A stretch of DNA of 64,000 nt. Origin: PALSA-693 sp963702305. GTDB lineage: Bacteria; Actinomycetota; Acidimicrobiia; Acidimicrobiales; Palsa-688. Location: NCBI GenBank assembly GCA_963702305.1, contig CAVPBX010000006.1, positions 1 to 64,000 on the forward strand, written 5' to 3'. Under the pieces are notes generated by a model that was not told the origin of the DNA, made no database searches, and saw nothing but the letters and a program-made list of their open reading frames with translations. Below are positions 1 through 9,824 of the stretch, piece after piece. The stretch's first letter is position 1. Each line of letters begins with the position of its first letter. The translations under genes were made by a program, and so were the position numbers.

Positions 1-126
1 GAAAAGAACTCGACGGCGAAGTCTATCTTCAATCAGGCCGCTTAGCCCGGTCAGCCCAGCCGCGAGCTTCCAGCACTCCAAGCCTTAACAGCCCGTTGAC
101 GAAGTCGGGTTTCGCTGAATTCCTGT

Positions 127-1082
127 GTGAAGCAGGGGATCGATCGGGGTTTACGAATGGCGATGAGGCGCGAGGGCGATCGGCAAGGTGATCTGATCGT
201 GACCTGGGCGGAGATGCCGCGCTCGCCGGGACATGTGTTTTACGACCGGCTTCAGGAAGTGTTGATCGCGGGCGGTTTCGACCGGTTTGTCGAGAAGGCA
301 TGCGAGCCTCATTACGCGCCGAAGATGGGGTCCCCGTCGTTGCCGCCGGGGCGTTATTTCCGCATGCACATGGTCGGCTATTTCGAGGGGATCGCCAGCG
401 AGCGCGGCATCGCCTGGCGGTGTTCGGATTCGATGTCGCTGCGTGATTTCCTGCGGCTGGAGAACCGCGAGGAGGTTCCCGATCATTCGTGGTTGTCAAA
501 GACGCGTGGCCGGCTTCCCCATGAGGTCCACGAGACGGTGTTCGGCTGGGTGTTGCAGCTGGTGACCGAGCAAGGCTTGGTCAGGGGCAGGCGGATTGGC
601 GTCGACGCCTCGACGATGGAGGCTAATGCCGCGCTACGCGCGATCGTGCGCCGGGAGGATGGCCGAAGCTATCGCGAAATGCTGACGCAGATGGCCAAGG
701 AAAGCGGCATCGCCACGCCGACGGCGGACGATCTCGTCCGCATCGATCGCAACCGCAAGGGCAAGAGGCTGTCGAACGAAGAGTGGACCAGCCAGACCGA
801 TCCAGAGGCTAAGATCGCCAAGCTGAAAGACGGTCGGACACGGCTGGCCTACAAGCCCGAGCACGCGGTCGATCTCGACACCGGCATCGTCGTCGCGGCG
901 GCCCTCCATCCCGCCGACCACGGCGACACGACGACGCTCGGGGGCACCCTGGCGACGGCGGAGAAGAACCTGGCACAGGTCGGCGCGGCGGCGACAAAGC
1001 AAGAGCCGAGCGAACTGGTCGCCGACAAGGGGTATCACTCGCGCGCCCTCTTGAAGGACCTCGACGGCGGGGTGTGGAAGAC
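127..1082 (+). pseudogene. IS5/IS1182-like transposase, C-terminus missing
   Basis: This is the 5' part of a DDE transposase, about 318 residues. The N-terminal half carries the DUF772-type helical region common to IS5/IS1182 transposases (LPPGRYFRMHMVGYFEG, near residues 75-91). Two candidate catalytic aspartates follow, in GVDASTMEANAA and in ADKGYHS. The segment with the final catalytic Glu is absent. At about 1082 the frame runs without a stop into sequence antisense to the neighbouring ABC ATPase and ends at 1197 with foreign residues. The start used is GTG 127; ATG 157 is an alternative. Because the break lies inside the transposase, this is not a clean insertion but a deletion, rearrangement or misassembly. 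The exact IS family is uncertain. Confidence 0.75.
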
Positions 1083-1559
1083 GCGGGCGCGCTTCTCTGC
1101 TGCGCGACGCGACACACCCGTGTGCCGCTCGATGACCTCGGTAATCTGGCGTCCGATCGTAAGCACCGGGTTGAGCGCGCTGAGCGGGTCTTGGTAGACG
1201 ATGCCAATCTTGCCGCCGCGGACGTCGTTGAGCGGCTTCCTGCCCAGAGATAGCAGGTTGACGCCGCCGAAGATCGCCTCACCGCCGGTGACGCGCGCGG
1301 TGGCCGGCACCAACCGCAGCAGCGCGAGAACACCCGCGCTCTTGCCCGAGCCGCTCTCACCGACGATGCCGAGCGTCTCACCTGCGCCAAGCGAGTAGCT
1401 GACCCCTCGCACGGCGCGCACGACCGACTTGCCGCGCGCGAATTCGACCTGCAGGTCGCGCACGTCCAACAGCGGCGCCGACGGCTTCCCGGCGGCGAGC
1501 CCAGCCCCGCGGACGCGGTCGCTCGCGTCACTTGCCACGTTCACGCTCGATGACCTCAC
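1083..1559 (-). pseudogene. Oligopeptide ABC transporter ATPase (DppD/OppD-like), truncated
   Basis: N-terminal half of a peptide-importer ATPase that would drive uptake through the two permeases encoded just upstream. Walker A (GESGSGKSAG, residues 67-76) and the Q-loop (YQDPLSALNP, near 122-131) are present. The LSGGQ signature, Walker B and the C-terminal oligopeptide/dipeptide domain are missing. After residue 159 (KRAR) the frame enters the antisense of the IS transposase and stops at 1035, so the product cannot be a working ATPase. GTG 1559 overlaps the permease end by about 30 bases; GTG 1544 is an alternative. The companion DppF-type ATPase, if present, lies beyond the break. Confidence 0.85.
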
Positions 1560-2411
1560 CGTAGAGGTTCACCCCGACGACGAAGGAGATGAGCGCGACC
1601 CCGGGGAACACGCCCATCCACCAGTCGCTCGGGTACTGGATGGCCAAGGACACCATCGCGCCCATTCCGCGGTCGGAGGTTGCGTCCCCAGACCCAGGAA
1701 GCTCAGCGTTGCGCCGGTGAGGGTCGCCGCACCGACGTCGAGGATCGCCACGAACAGGACCGCGGGCAGCGCGTTGGGCAGGATCGTACGCCGCAACATC
1801 TGCAGTGAGCTCGACCCGAAGCCGCGGCTGGCCTGGACGAACTCGCGCTCCTTGACCGAAAGCACCTCGCCTCGGATCAGCCGGGCGTACCGCGGCCACA
1901 GCGCGATCGCTATCGCGACGATGGCGCTCTTGATGTCCGGACCGAGAGCGGCGGCGACGGCGAGCGCAAGGATGATCGTAGGAAACGCGAGGAAGATGTC
2001 GGCGATGCGCATGAGGCCTTCGTCGATCCACGTGCGCGAGAAGCCAGCCACCGCGCCGACCGAGATCCCGATGACCATGGCCAGCGCGACGATCGCGAAA
2101 CCGGTCGGCAGGGTTGCCCGCGCGCCGTAGAAAACCCGGCTCAGGATGTCGCGGCCGATCTGGTCCGTGCCGAACGGATGGTTGCTGGACGGGCCCTGCA
2201 GTGCGCCCTGCGAGTGCAGCGCGACTGGGTTCTCGGGCGAGATCAGCGGCGCAATAATCGCCACGACGATCCAGCCGACGACGAGCACGAGCCCGACCCA
2301 CTGGGTGAGTGTCCGCGGGACGAGCCTGGCGAGCGCAGCGCGCAGGCCACCGTCGGCCCCGAGCGGCAGGGACTCGGGATCGGCGAGCGTAGGAGCGAGG
2401 TTCGCGGTCAC
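1528..2411 (-). CDS. Dipeptide/oligopeptide ABC permease (DppC-like), frameshifted
   Basis: Inner-membrane permease of the peptide importer, about 293 residues once the frame is repaired. It begins with a cytoplasmic tail, then a first transmembrane segment (QWVGLVLVVGWIVVAIIAPL), an OppC N-terminal region and a BPD_transp_1 domain with the EAA-type loop (VLSVKEREFVQASRGFGSS). GTG 2411 overlaps the DppB stop in a GTGA. Near 1658-1664 the frame breaks after PPTAEW; the correct end (GAMVSLAIQYPSDWWMGVFP onward to ERERGK) is in another frame down to 1528. One missing G in a G run explains the break, so a sequencing indel is plausible, but real decay next to an IS-damaged ATPase cannot be excluded. 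Confidence 0.85.
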
Positions 2412-3422
2412 TTCAGCCGGACCCGGGGGTCGGCTCGCACGTAGAGCAGGTCGATTATCAAATTGATCGCGATGTACGCGATACCGATCACAAGGGTGCC
2501 GCCCATGACCGCCGGGAAATCGAGTTTGACCGCAGCATTGTAGAGGTATTGGCCGACGCCTGGCCAGCCGGTAATGGCCTCAACCGTGATTGCACCGGCT
2601 ATTCAGTTCACCCGCATAGAGACCAGTGACGCTCAGGGTCGGGGTCAGTGACAACCGAAACGCGTGCCGGAAGAAGACGGTTTTCGCCGTCAGCCCCTTT
2701 CCGCGTGCGGTGCGAATGGCTTCACTCTCCAGCGCTTCGGTCATCGTCTGCCGCACCACGCGCGAGAAATAGGCGGCACCGAGGAGTCCAAGGACGATCG
2801 CCGGAAGCGCGAGATGCTGCAACGAACTCGTGAACGCCACCATATTGCCGGTGAGCAGCGCGTCGAGGGTGACCATCCCGGTGATCCTCGGCGGCGGTGT
2901 CACCAGGATTCCCAGGGCGCCGGGCCCTACTGCCCAGCCCAGCTTCAGATAGAAGATCTGGTCGGCGATGAAGGCCACTATGAATGCCGGGCTGGAAACA
3001 CCGATCAGCGCAAATGCTTTGATCAGCTGCTCCAGTGGGGACCCGCGGGTCGCAGCGGCGACTATCCCGACCGGTATTCCGATCAGCAGCGCGATCATCA
3101 GTGCGGTCAGCGCCAGTTCGACCGTAGCCGGGAAGAATTCACCGAGATCGGTCGCCACCGAGTCTTGTGTCGCGTTCGACGTGCCCAGATCCCCATGCAG
3201 CAACTGGTTGACGTACAGGACGAACTGCTCGGGGACGGGCTTGTCGAGACCGATCTTCCGCTTGTAGTTGTCGTACGCGACGTTGTTCAGCGCACCATGC
3301 GGCCCGAGTGCGGCCACCACCGGGTCGGTCGGTACGAAGTGCGTGATCGAGAACGTCAGGATGGTCATGCCGAGCAGCAGCAACGGGACGAGAAGCAGGC
3401 GGCGGACGATATATCGACGCAC
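2408..3422 (-). CDS. Dipeptide/oligopeptide ABC permease (DppB-like), frameshifted
   Basis: Inner-membrane permease partner of DppC. An N-terminal TM segment (LLLVPLLLLGMTILTFSI) is followed by the DppB periplasmic region, further TM helices and the EAA loop (TEALESEAIRTARGKGL). GTG 3422 is chosen because a GAGGAGG lies a few bases upstream; an in-frame GTG at 3452 would add ten residues. One surplus base near 2600 breaks the frame after LYAGEL. The remaining 60 or so residues, including a last TM segment (GGTLVIGIAYIAINLIIDLL), continue in another frame to 2408, where the stop overlaps the DppC start. Homologous sequence on both sides of the break supports a full-length gene interrupted by one indel. 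Confidence 0.85.
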
Positions 3423-3505
3423 TCCTTCGCCTCCTCTCGCGCGATACCGCACTCCGCGGGTACCGCCCGGTGCCGACCCCGGACACGGTCGGCACCAGGC
3501 GAGGT

Positions 3506-5149
3506 TTACTTGCGGCTCAAGGTGTAAGGATCGAATATGAACTCCTGATTGTCACCGTGGTTCACGCCGACGAGCGAACTCGCCGCCGCCACCTGATACT
3601 GCACCGTGGTCTCAGGGATCCAAGGGCCGTTGACCTGCATCTGCAGCGCGATCTGGTGCCACATGGCGCGGGCCTGGGTGACGTTCGACGTACCGAGCGC
3701 AGCCTTCTCCTCCTGTACATACTTCGGGCCGTCCGAGCCGAGGTTGCCATTCTTCCAGTTGACACGCAGGCCGTAGAGGCCGTTCGGCAAGAACACCTGA
3801 ATGAACGACGGGTCGGGCACCTCGGGCCCCTCGATCGTCTGGATCAGGTGGCACTTGCCGGCGCGGAACTGGGTGAGGAAGGCCGAGTTCTCGCGCGCGT
3901 CGATCGACACGGTGATCCCGATCTTCTTGAGGTCGCTCTGGATGAGCTGCGCGTCGTCGAGCATCGACGGCTGCGTGGTCGTGGCCGTGCTGGTGCACAG
4001 GGTGGTCTTGAATCCGTTCGGGTAGCCCGCTGCAGTGAGCAACTGCTTGGCCCTGGCGAGATTCTGCTGCGGCGCGTCGGCCTGCTGCACACCGCCCGGG
4101 ATGTAGGAAGGGATGACGCCATACCACGCCGGCAAGCCTTTCGCCAACGACGCGACTGCGCTATAGTCGATGGCAGCGTGGATCGCCGCCTGGACCTGCG
4201 GCTTGCAGATCGCAGAGTCGAGTGAGCAGTTACGGGTCATGCCGAACAGGTAGTAGATCACGCTCGGGCTGCCCGCGATCTGCAGTTTGCTGTCACCCTT
4301 GATGCTGGCGATGTTGACAGGGGAGAGCTCGCGAGTCATGTCAACATCCCCGCGCTGCACCGCGGCGATCTGCGCCTGTGCGCCGGAGACATTCTCGAAC
4401 ACGATTGACTTGAAGTACGGCCTCTGGCGCCAGTAGTGCGGGTTGAGGTCCAGCACCAGCTTCTGCTCTGGCACGTACTGCTCGATCTGGTAAGGGCCCG
4501 AGCCCACCGAATGGTTGTTGAGGTACGGCTCGGCGGTGTCGCTCTTGTTCGCGGTCGGGTTATCGTTCGCGCCGTGCTCCTTGGCGACCTTGCTATCGTA
4601 GATAACGACGTTCTCGTTGACGAGGTTGAGCAGGAAGTTGTAGTCCGGCTGGGTCAGGTGGATGACGACGGTCTCCGGGTCGGGTGTGTCGATGCTTTTG
4701 ACTTCGGAGACGAAGGACGACGGCGCGCCCTGGATGTACTTCAGCCGCAAGATGCTGAATTTCACGTCGGCCGACGTCATTTTTTGGCCGCTGTTGAACG
4801 TGATCTTCGGGTTCAGCTTGAACGTATACGTCGTGCCGTCCGACGAGGCCGACCACGACTCGGCGGCATCAGGTACCAGCTTCGAGTAATCGTCACCCTT
4901 GTAGGTGACGAGCGTGTCATAGGTCGCTTTGAAGACCATCCGGTAGATGTCCTCGAACGCAACCGCCGGGTCCCACGGGCCTTCGGACTGCATCGGGGTG
5001 CCGATGATGAGGGTCGTGCCCCGCGCACTCGGACCGCCAGTCGAGTTCGACGAGCAGGCACCCAGCGGGAGGGCCACAGCGAGCACAGCTGCACCGAGCA
5101 CGGTCAGACGCGATCGCTGCCTACGACCGCGAGGTTGGGCGGTATGCAT
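3506..5149 (-). CDS. Peptide/nickel-type ABC substrate-binding lipoprotein (family 5)
   Basis: Extracytoplasmic ligand-binding lipoprotein of the importer, about 547 residues, the usual length for SBP_bac_5 proteins (DppA/OppA class). The N-terminus has an Arg-rich start, a hydrophobic stretch (VLGAAVLAVALPLGAC) and a lipobox ending LGAC, then a Ser/Gly linker. The domain shows family features such as FNSGQKMTSADVKFSI and GSGPYQIEQYVPEQ. ATG 5149 is preferred over an upstream start because GGAGA sits five bases before it. It heads the dpp-like operon; the permeases start about 80 bases further on. The ligand cannot be told from sequence: peptides, amines or opines are all possible. Confidence 0.9.
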   Translation of the reverse strand: MHTAQPRGRRQRSRLTVLGAAVLAVALPLGACSSNSTGGPSARGTTLIIGTPMQSEGPWDPAVAFEDIYRMVFKATYDTLVTYKGDDYSKLVPDAAESWSASSDGTTYTFKLNPKITFNSGQKMTSADVKFSILRLKYIQGAPSSFVSEVKSIDTPDPETVVIHLTQPDYNFLLNLVNENVVIYDSKVAKEHGANDNPTANKSDTAEPYLNNHSVGSGPYQIEQYVPEQKLVLDLNPHYWRQRPYFKSIVFENVSGAQAQIAAVQRGDVDMTRELSPVNIASIKGDSKLQIAGSPSVIYYLFGMTRNCSLDSAICKPQVQAAIHAAIDYSAVASLAKGLPAWYGVIPSYIPGGVQQADAPQQNLARAKQLLTAAGYPNGFKTTLCTSTATTTQPSMLDDAQLIQSDLKKIGITVSIDARENSAFLTQFRAGKCHLIQTIEGPEVPDPSFIQVFLPNGLYGLRVNWKNGNLGSDGPKYVQEEKAALGTSNVTQARAMWHQIALQMQVNGPWIPETTVQYQVAAASSLVGVNHGDNQEFIFDPYTLSRK

Positions 5150-5425
5150 AGCGTCTCCGTTTCGATGAGCCGGCGCTGTCCGCTTCATCCGCGCGCCTGA
5201 GCGCCCTACGCAGGGACAGTTGGGCACAGTGCCTGTGAATTCCTATGCGCGGGATAGTAGCGCTTGCCTGGACTGTCCGGCAACAGTTCGTGGCCGAGAG
5301 CTGACCTCTCCGCATGCGAACTCACCCGATCTTGGTTGGCAGGACGTCCTGAGCCTCCGCGCGGGCCGAGGGAGAGGCACAGCATGCGGATACGAATGTC
5401 CTGGCGCTGTGCTGAGGACAAGGCC

Positions 5426-6456
5426 TCAGCACAGCGCATCGACCACGCGGTCCAGATCGTTTGCGTCGTTGTGGAGGTGAAAGCCCACACGTGTCGCGCC
5501 GGCCCGTACGCTAGCGACTATCCCGGCGCGCTCAAGCCGCGCAGCCGCTCCCGCACGACGGACCGAGACGATCGCGCTGCCGGTCGCCGGCTCGCCGAGT
5601 TCGGCGCGCAGCGCGTCGGCCAGACCGGCGCAGTGACGCTGGACGTCCCCGGCGTCGAGAGCTACGAGCCGGGGCAGGACCGCCGCCGCGCCGACCTGGC
5701 TGAACCAGGCGGGCGAGGCGTCGAAGCGGCGGGCGTCCGTCGCGAGTCGCAGCGGCAGGCCGTAAATGCTCTGCCACCGGTCGGAGCCGGCGTACCAGTT
5801 GGCCCCGATCGCCTCGAGTCGCCCGGCCAGCTCCGGGCGCAGCGCCATCCAGGCCGTGCCGCGCGGGGCGAGAAGCCACTTGTAGCCAGCCGCGACTACG
5901 GCATCGGCCCATGACGTTCGCAGCTCAAGCCAACCCGCGGCCTGGGTGACGTCGAGCAGCACCCGTGTGTCAGTGCCACGCACGCCGCGGTAAAGCGCGT
6001 CAACATCAAGGAGCGCTCCGTCGGCCGACTGGACGACACTGGCGACGACCATGTCGTAGTCGCCGGCGCGTTCGGGCAGCCGGTCGAGCGGCACCTCGTC
6101 GATCACGACGCCGCGGCGGCGCTGCGCGGCGAAGGGGAAAGTGACACTCGTGAACTCGCGGTCTGCACAGAGCACCCGCGATCTGTCCGGAACAGCGGCG
6201 GCCACAATCGACACCAGTGAGGACACGCTAGTCCCAGCGGCGATCCAGGCCACCGGCACATGACACAGGCGAGCGAACGCCTCGCGCGCGATGTCCACGT
6301 AGCGGTCGTACTCAACAGGCTGCGCGCCACCCGCTTGCCAATCCGCACCGCGTCGATCAGCTGCTCCGCGGCGTCCTGCGGCGGCACGCCAATGCTGGGG
6401 GTGTTGAGGTAGCCGGGCGGGCACGCGAAACGCATCCCAAACGCGTCAACTGGCAT
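5426..6456 (-). CDS. Class V aminotransferase-fold PLP enzyme, frameshifted
   Basis: PLP-dependent enzyme of the class V aminotransferase fold (cysteine desulfurase, isopenicillin N epimerase and kynureninase relatives), about 343 residues, slightly short. The N-terminus (PPGYLNTPSIGVPPQ) is in one frame and everything after DWQAGGAQPVEYDRYVDIAR in another; a single missing G near 6347 accounts for the break. The PLP lysine is in VVAAGYKWLLAPRG, and the preceding DVTQAAGW holds the expected Asp/Gln pair. The phosphate-binding stretch AGTSVSSLVSIV is also visible. It lies between the class III aminotransferase and the binding-protein gene, so it may act on the imported nitrogenous compound. 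Substrate unknown. Confidence 0.75.
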
Positions 6457-6673
6457 CGGTCGCCACTGCGCTCAGAGGCCGCCGCGCCAGCACCCTGGCA
6501 AGCTGGCGCCCAGTACTGGGCGTCGGAGTGCATGTCGGTGTCCGGAGCGATTCCTTCCGCGGGGGGTTCAGCGGCATCGGAGATTGAACTGCCCGCCACC
6601 AGCGCCTGCTCGGTAGCTCGCATTCGCAGCGGTGTGCTGCCGCCGTGCGCCAATGCGACGGCAAAGAGGCCGG

Positions 6674-6699
6674 CCGGTCGGGCGCGGGGGCCCGGCCGG
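6674..6699 (-). terminator. GC-rich hairpin after the class III aminotransferase
   Basis: Immediately past the aminotransferase stop codon the two arms CCGGTCGGGC (6674-6683) and GCCCGGCCGG (6690-6699) can form a 10-bp stem with one G-U type pair and a 6-base loop. No long T tract follows, so it may be a weak or Rho-assisted terminator or an mRNA-stabilising hairpin. The 6457-6673 gap holds no convincing gene. A 60-codon open frame there has no recognisable domain. Confidence 0.4.
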
Positions 6700-7986
6700 T
6701 CAAATCTCCGCGCCCACGTCGTCGAGGGCGGCGCGAATCCCGTTGGTGATGGCGAGCAGCTCCTCCTCAGTGATCACGAACGGCGGCGACAGCTGGATTG
6801 AGTCGGCCGGGAGCGAGCGGGTGAGGATGCCACGCTCGCGCAGGCCGAGCACAACGCGGTTGACGAGAGTCGGGTCCGAGTGGGTCAGCTCCACTGCGCC
6901 GAGCAGCCCAACGTGGCGGACCTCATCGACCAGCTCGTGGTCGGCGAGGGTCGCCAGCGACGACGCCAGCACAGGCTCAAGTTTGTGCACGCGCTCGAGA
7001 AGAGCCTCGCACTCGATGATCTCGAGGTTGGCTAGAGCGGCGGCACAGGCGCTGGCATGCCCCGAGTAGGTGTAGCCGTGCCGGAAGACGGTCCCGGACG
7101 CGTAGAACGGCTCCCAGACCTGCTCAGCAGCTATGACGGCGCCGAGCGGCAGATAGCCAGACGTAATGCCTTTGGCGGCGAGCAGCAGGTCAGGGCGCAC
7201 GCCGAAGCGCTCGCACCCGAACCAGCTGCCCAGTCGGCCGAAGCCGGTGACGACCTCATCGGCGACGAACAGTGCGTCGTAGCTCTCGCAGAGCTTGCGC
7301 ACCGCTTCGAGGTAACCGGGCTCGGGAGGAATGACCCCGCCAGCGCCAATGACGGGCTCTACGAAGACCGCCCCGACGCGATCAGGGCCGAGCTGCTCGA
7401 TGACCGCCTGCAAGTCGTCGATGTCGTTGTGCGCGACATGCGTGAAACCGCTGGTCACGGTTTCGCCGTAGCCCTTGGCGTTGGCCTCGATGCCCGCCAG
7501 CGCGGTGCCGAATCCGTGCATGCCGTGGTAGGCGTAGTTGCGCGAAATGATCCCGGACTTCGCCGGCTGCCCGCGGAGGGTCCAGTATCTGCGGACAATC
7601 TTCACGGCAGACTCCACCGCGTCGCTCCCGCCCGAGGTGAAGAAGACCAGCGGGTTGTCGAGCGGTGTAAGCGCAGCCACTCGGACCGCGAGCTGTTCGC
7701 TGGGCTCGGTCGTGAAGTCCCCGAAGTTCGAGTAGGCGGCCAGTTTGGCCATCTGGGCACGGACGGCATCAGCGATCTGGGTCCGGCCGTGGCCGACGTT
7801 GGCGTACCAGAGGCTGGCCGACGCGTCGAGGTAGGAGCGCCCTTCGCTATCCCAGACCCGCGCACCCTCGCCGCGCAAGATGGTGACGCGGCTCTCGGCC
7901 CGGGTAGCAAGTGATGCGAACGGCGGCCAGTAGCTGTGCAGCGTATCGGACGAACGATCGCTGCGTCCGGCTGCGGAATCACTCAT
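6700..7986 (-). CDS. Class III aminotransferase (omega-transaminase-like)
   Basis: PLP-dependent aminotransferase of fold type I, class III, about 428 residues, full length. Visible landmarks are SYWPPFASL at the N-terminus, the PLP phosphate-binding FFTSGGSDAVESAVK, FVADEVVTGFGRLG with the cofactor aspartate, the Schiff-base lysine in LLLAAKGITSGYLPLG, and RHGYTYSGHASACAAALANL. Such enzymes move an amino group between amines or beta/omega amino acids and a keto acid such as pyruvate. ATG 7986 is preferred; upstream in-frame starts add an unconserved tail. It is the first gene of a run that continues into the class V enzyme and the peptide/amine importer, which suggests amine or amino-acid catabolism. 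Confidence 0.88.
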   Translation of the reverse strand: MSDSAAGRSDRSSDTLHSYWPPFASLATRAESRVTILRGEGARVWDSEGRSYLDASASLWYANVGHGRTQIADAVRAQMAKLAAYSNFGDFTTEPSEQLAVRVAALTPLDNPLVFFTSGGSDAVESAVKIVRRYWTLRGQPAKSGIISRNYAYHGMHGFGTALAGIEANAKGYGETVTSGFTHVAHNDIDDLQAVIEQLGPDRVGAVFVEPVIGAGGVIPPEPGYLEAVRKLCESYDALFVADEVVTGFGRLGSWFGCERFGVRPDLLLAAKGITSGYLPLGAVIAAEQVWEPFYASGTVFRHGYTYSGHASACAAALANLEIIECEALLERVHKLEPVLASSLATLADHELVDEVRHVGLLGAVELTHSDPTLVNRVVLGLRERGILTRSLPADSIQLSPPFVITEEELLAITNGIRAALDDVGAEI

Positions 7987-8189
7987 GTTTCGCCCAATCT
8001 TCCGGACGAACAGCATACGTATGCCCGGATGCGGGCGCAACACAGCACTGTTGGTGCGTGGAGCCGCAGCAACCCACTCCCTGCCCGCATCTCGTAACAG
8101 GGCGAGAGCCGGTTACGCGGCGGATGATCGGGAGCGGCTGGACTGAGGTGGTGGTCCTGGAGACGTACGGGTTGGACAGGCCACGGCTC

Positions 8190-8620
8190 ATCAGAGCGCC
8201 GATCCTGGCGAGGGCATGGCTTCACGCCCACCCGAATGGCCAACGGTCCATGCGGCTGCGGACTGGGCGGCGTCGATGGCATCAGCCACTGGCATGCCAG
8301 CAACCACGCTGCCCGTCGGTCTCGGCGCCGCGAGCCCCATACCCTTCGCGAAGTTGTGCACCTGGCCGACCCGCTCCAGAGTGGCGACCCGCTGCGACAC
8401 CACCTGGTCGTTCTGATCTTGGCGCGCGATGGGGGTCGGGAACGGCGACGCCTTGGCCGCCATCGATGTCGTGATTCCAGACCAGCTGAAGCCTGGCCGG
8501 GAACACGACGATCATGCTCAGCCTGCGAGTCGGCAGCCGGATAGCGCGCTGCCACCGCGACCCCCACTTATGTGACCTGACCAGGTACGAGTAGCTGAGG
8601 ATCGTCCATCGGCGGTTCGT
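8190..8620 (-). pseudogene. Collapsed relic of an XRE-PDF / PfkB kinase module
   Basis: Three short segments, colinear with the intact region near 27.35-29.17 kb, lie directly joined here. About 8403-8620 matches the central domain of the XRE-PDF gene (HKWGSRWQRAIRLPTRRLSM). About 8310-8402 matches the PDF N-terminal part (ATLERVGQVHNFAKGMGLAA, first PDF motif). About 8190-8290 matches the last 33 residues of the PfkB kinase (AAAWTVGHSGGREAMPSPGS). The intervening sequence, including the PDF catalytic motifs and most of the kinase, is gone. No functional product is expected. The order and strand are the same as in the other copy, so this is an internally deleted duplicate and not random similarity. 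Confidence 0.8.
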
Positions 8621-8738
8621 CATGCTGCTCAGGTGCCGGGCTGTCTCGACGACCCGGCAGCAGTGTTCGGCGGAAGCCGCCTGCAGTCACCGTGACGGAG
8701 GCCGTCGGTCGCCCCGCTGCCGCGAAGTTGAGCGTCCG

Positions 8739-9230
8739 CTAGGAGAAGTATCGACCGCCGTTGACGTCCCACGCGGCTCCCTGCACGTATGAGCACTGGT
8801 CGGAGCTTAGCCACAGGATGAGGTTGGCCACCTCGCCCGGCCGACTTGACCTGCCGACCGGGACATCGTCCATGGCCCTGGTTGACGGAGCGTCGATCGG
8901 GGCACCGGTCATGGGCGTCTCGATCGCTGATGGCATGACGGCGTTCACTAGCAAGTCCTGACCCCCGGCGTAGCGGGCCAGGGCACGAACCAGCGTCGGC
9001 AGTGCTGCCTTGGTGGCTGAATATGCGATCGAATCCGCGATGCCGCCATTACGGGTAGACACCGAGCCGACGACCACCACCCGGCCGAAGCCTCTGGCGG
9101 CCATGCGCGGCAGAACGGCCCGGCACAGAAGGTACGGCGCGCGAAGATTGACCGCGAACATATGGTCCAAGGGCTCGGCTCCGATGTCGGCAAGATCACC
9201 AGCGATCCAGACCGCGGCGTTGCTGACGAG
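8739..9230 (-). pseudogene. Short-chain dehydrogenase (SDR), C-terminal part only
   Basis: About 163 residues of a classical SDR oxidoreductase. The NAAVW strand, the FAVNLRAPYLLCRAVLPRMA helix, the catalytic serine region (VVVGSVSTRNG), the YSATKAA active-site Tyr/Lys and the C-terminal GGRYFS are present. The N-terminal Rossmann half with the GxxxGxG dinucleotide motif is missing and has been replaced in frame by an IS4-type transposase fragment. The part still encodes the catalytic residues but not the NAD(P)-binding motif, so activity is unlikely. Before the damage it was probably the last gene of the catabolic cluster. The chimeric frame has no internal stop. Confidence 0.8.
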
Positions 9231-9822
9231 CTCGGCGGCAGCCTTGTCCCCGCCGGAGGGGCCGTGCGGCATGCCGGGCAGCGACCTCGTGGAGGCGTCG
9301 TTCAGCATCAGGGCTCGCAGCTGCGGAAACGGCGCGGAATCATCCGCGGTGCCCGTGGACCCGAACGCGGCCCGGTTCGCCGGCGTGTCCGGCATCCGGA
9401 TCAGCGTCCCGTCCGCCGACGCGGCCTTCAGCCCGCCGATGATCACCGCCCGCCAGTCACGGTCCTCATGCTCCTCCCGGGACGCGCCCAGCACGATATC
9501 CTGCAGTTCCTCCAGCGGCCCCGGGCCGATCCCCTGCCGCCACTGGCCGAACGACTGCGGCGACGCCGACTGCCAGTCCCGCGCCCGCGGCACCATGGCC
9601 AGGTCCCCGGCCAGCGCCACGATCGCCTCCCGGGCATCCGCGTCCGGCATCAGCGTCATCAGCACGATCGCGCGGAGCATGAGCGCCGCCGTCAGCAGCC
9701 GCTTCCGCTTCCCCCTCACCGGCCCGGCCAGCCGGGCCCCGGCTGCGACCCGGTCAAACACCCCGTGGCCCGCAGCGGCGAAAGTGACCGGGTCCCGGTC
9801 GGCGTGGCCGCGTCGGCGGAGT
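9231..9822 (-). mobile_element. IS4-family transposase N-terminal fragment
   Basis: About 177 residues resemble the N-terminal domain of IS4-family transposases: LMLRAIVLMTLMPDADAREA, SPQSFGQWRQGIGPGPLEEL, then the first DDE aspartate region DGTLIRMPDTPANRAAFGS. The catalytic core beyond GPSGGDKAAAE is absent; the frame continues directly into the SDR gene. The upstream end also looks trimmed, since a stop lies just before PLRRRGHADRDP and only 3 bases separate the fragment from the stop of the next gene. I see no terminal inverted repeats. This is a remnant that cannot transpose on its own. Confidence 0.7.
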
Positions 9823-9824
9823 GG

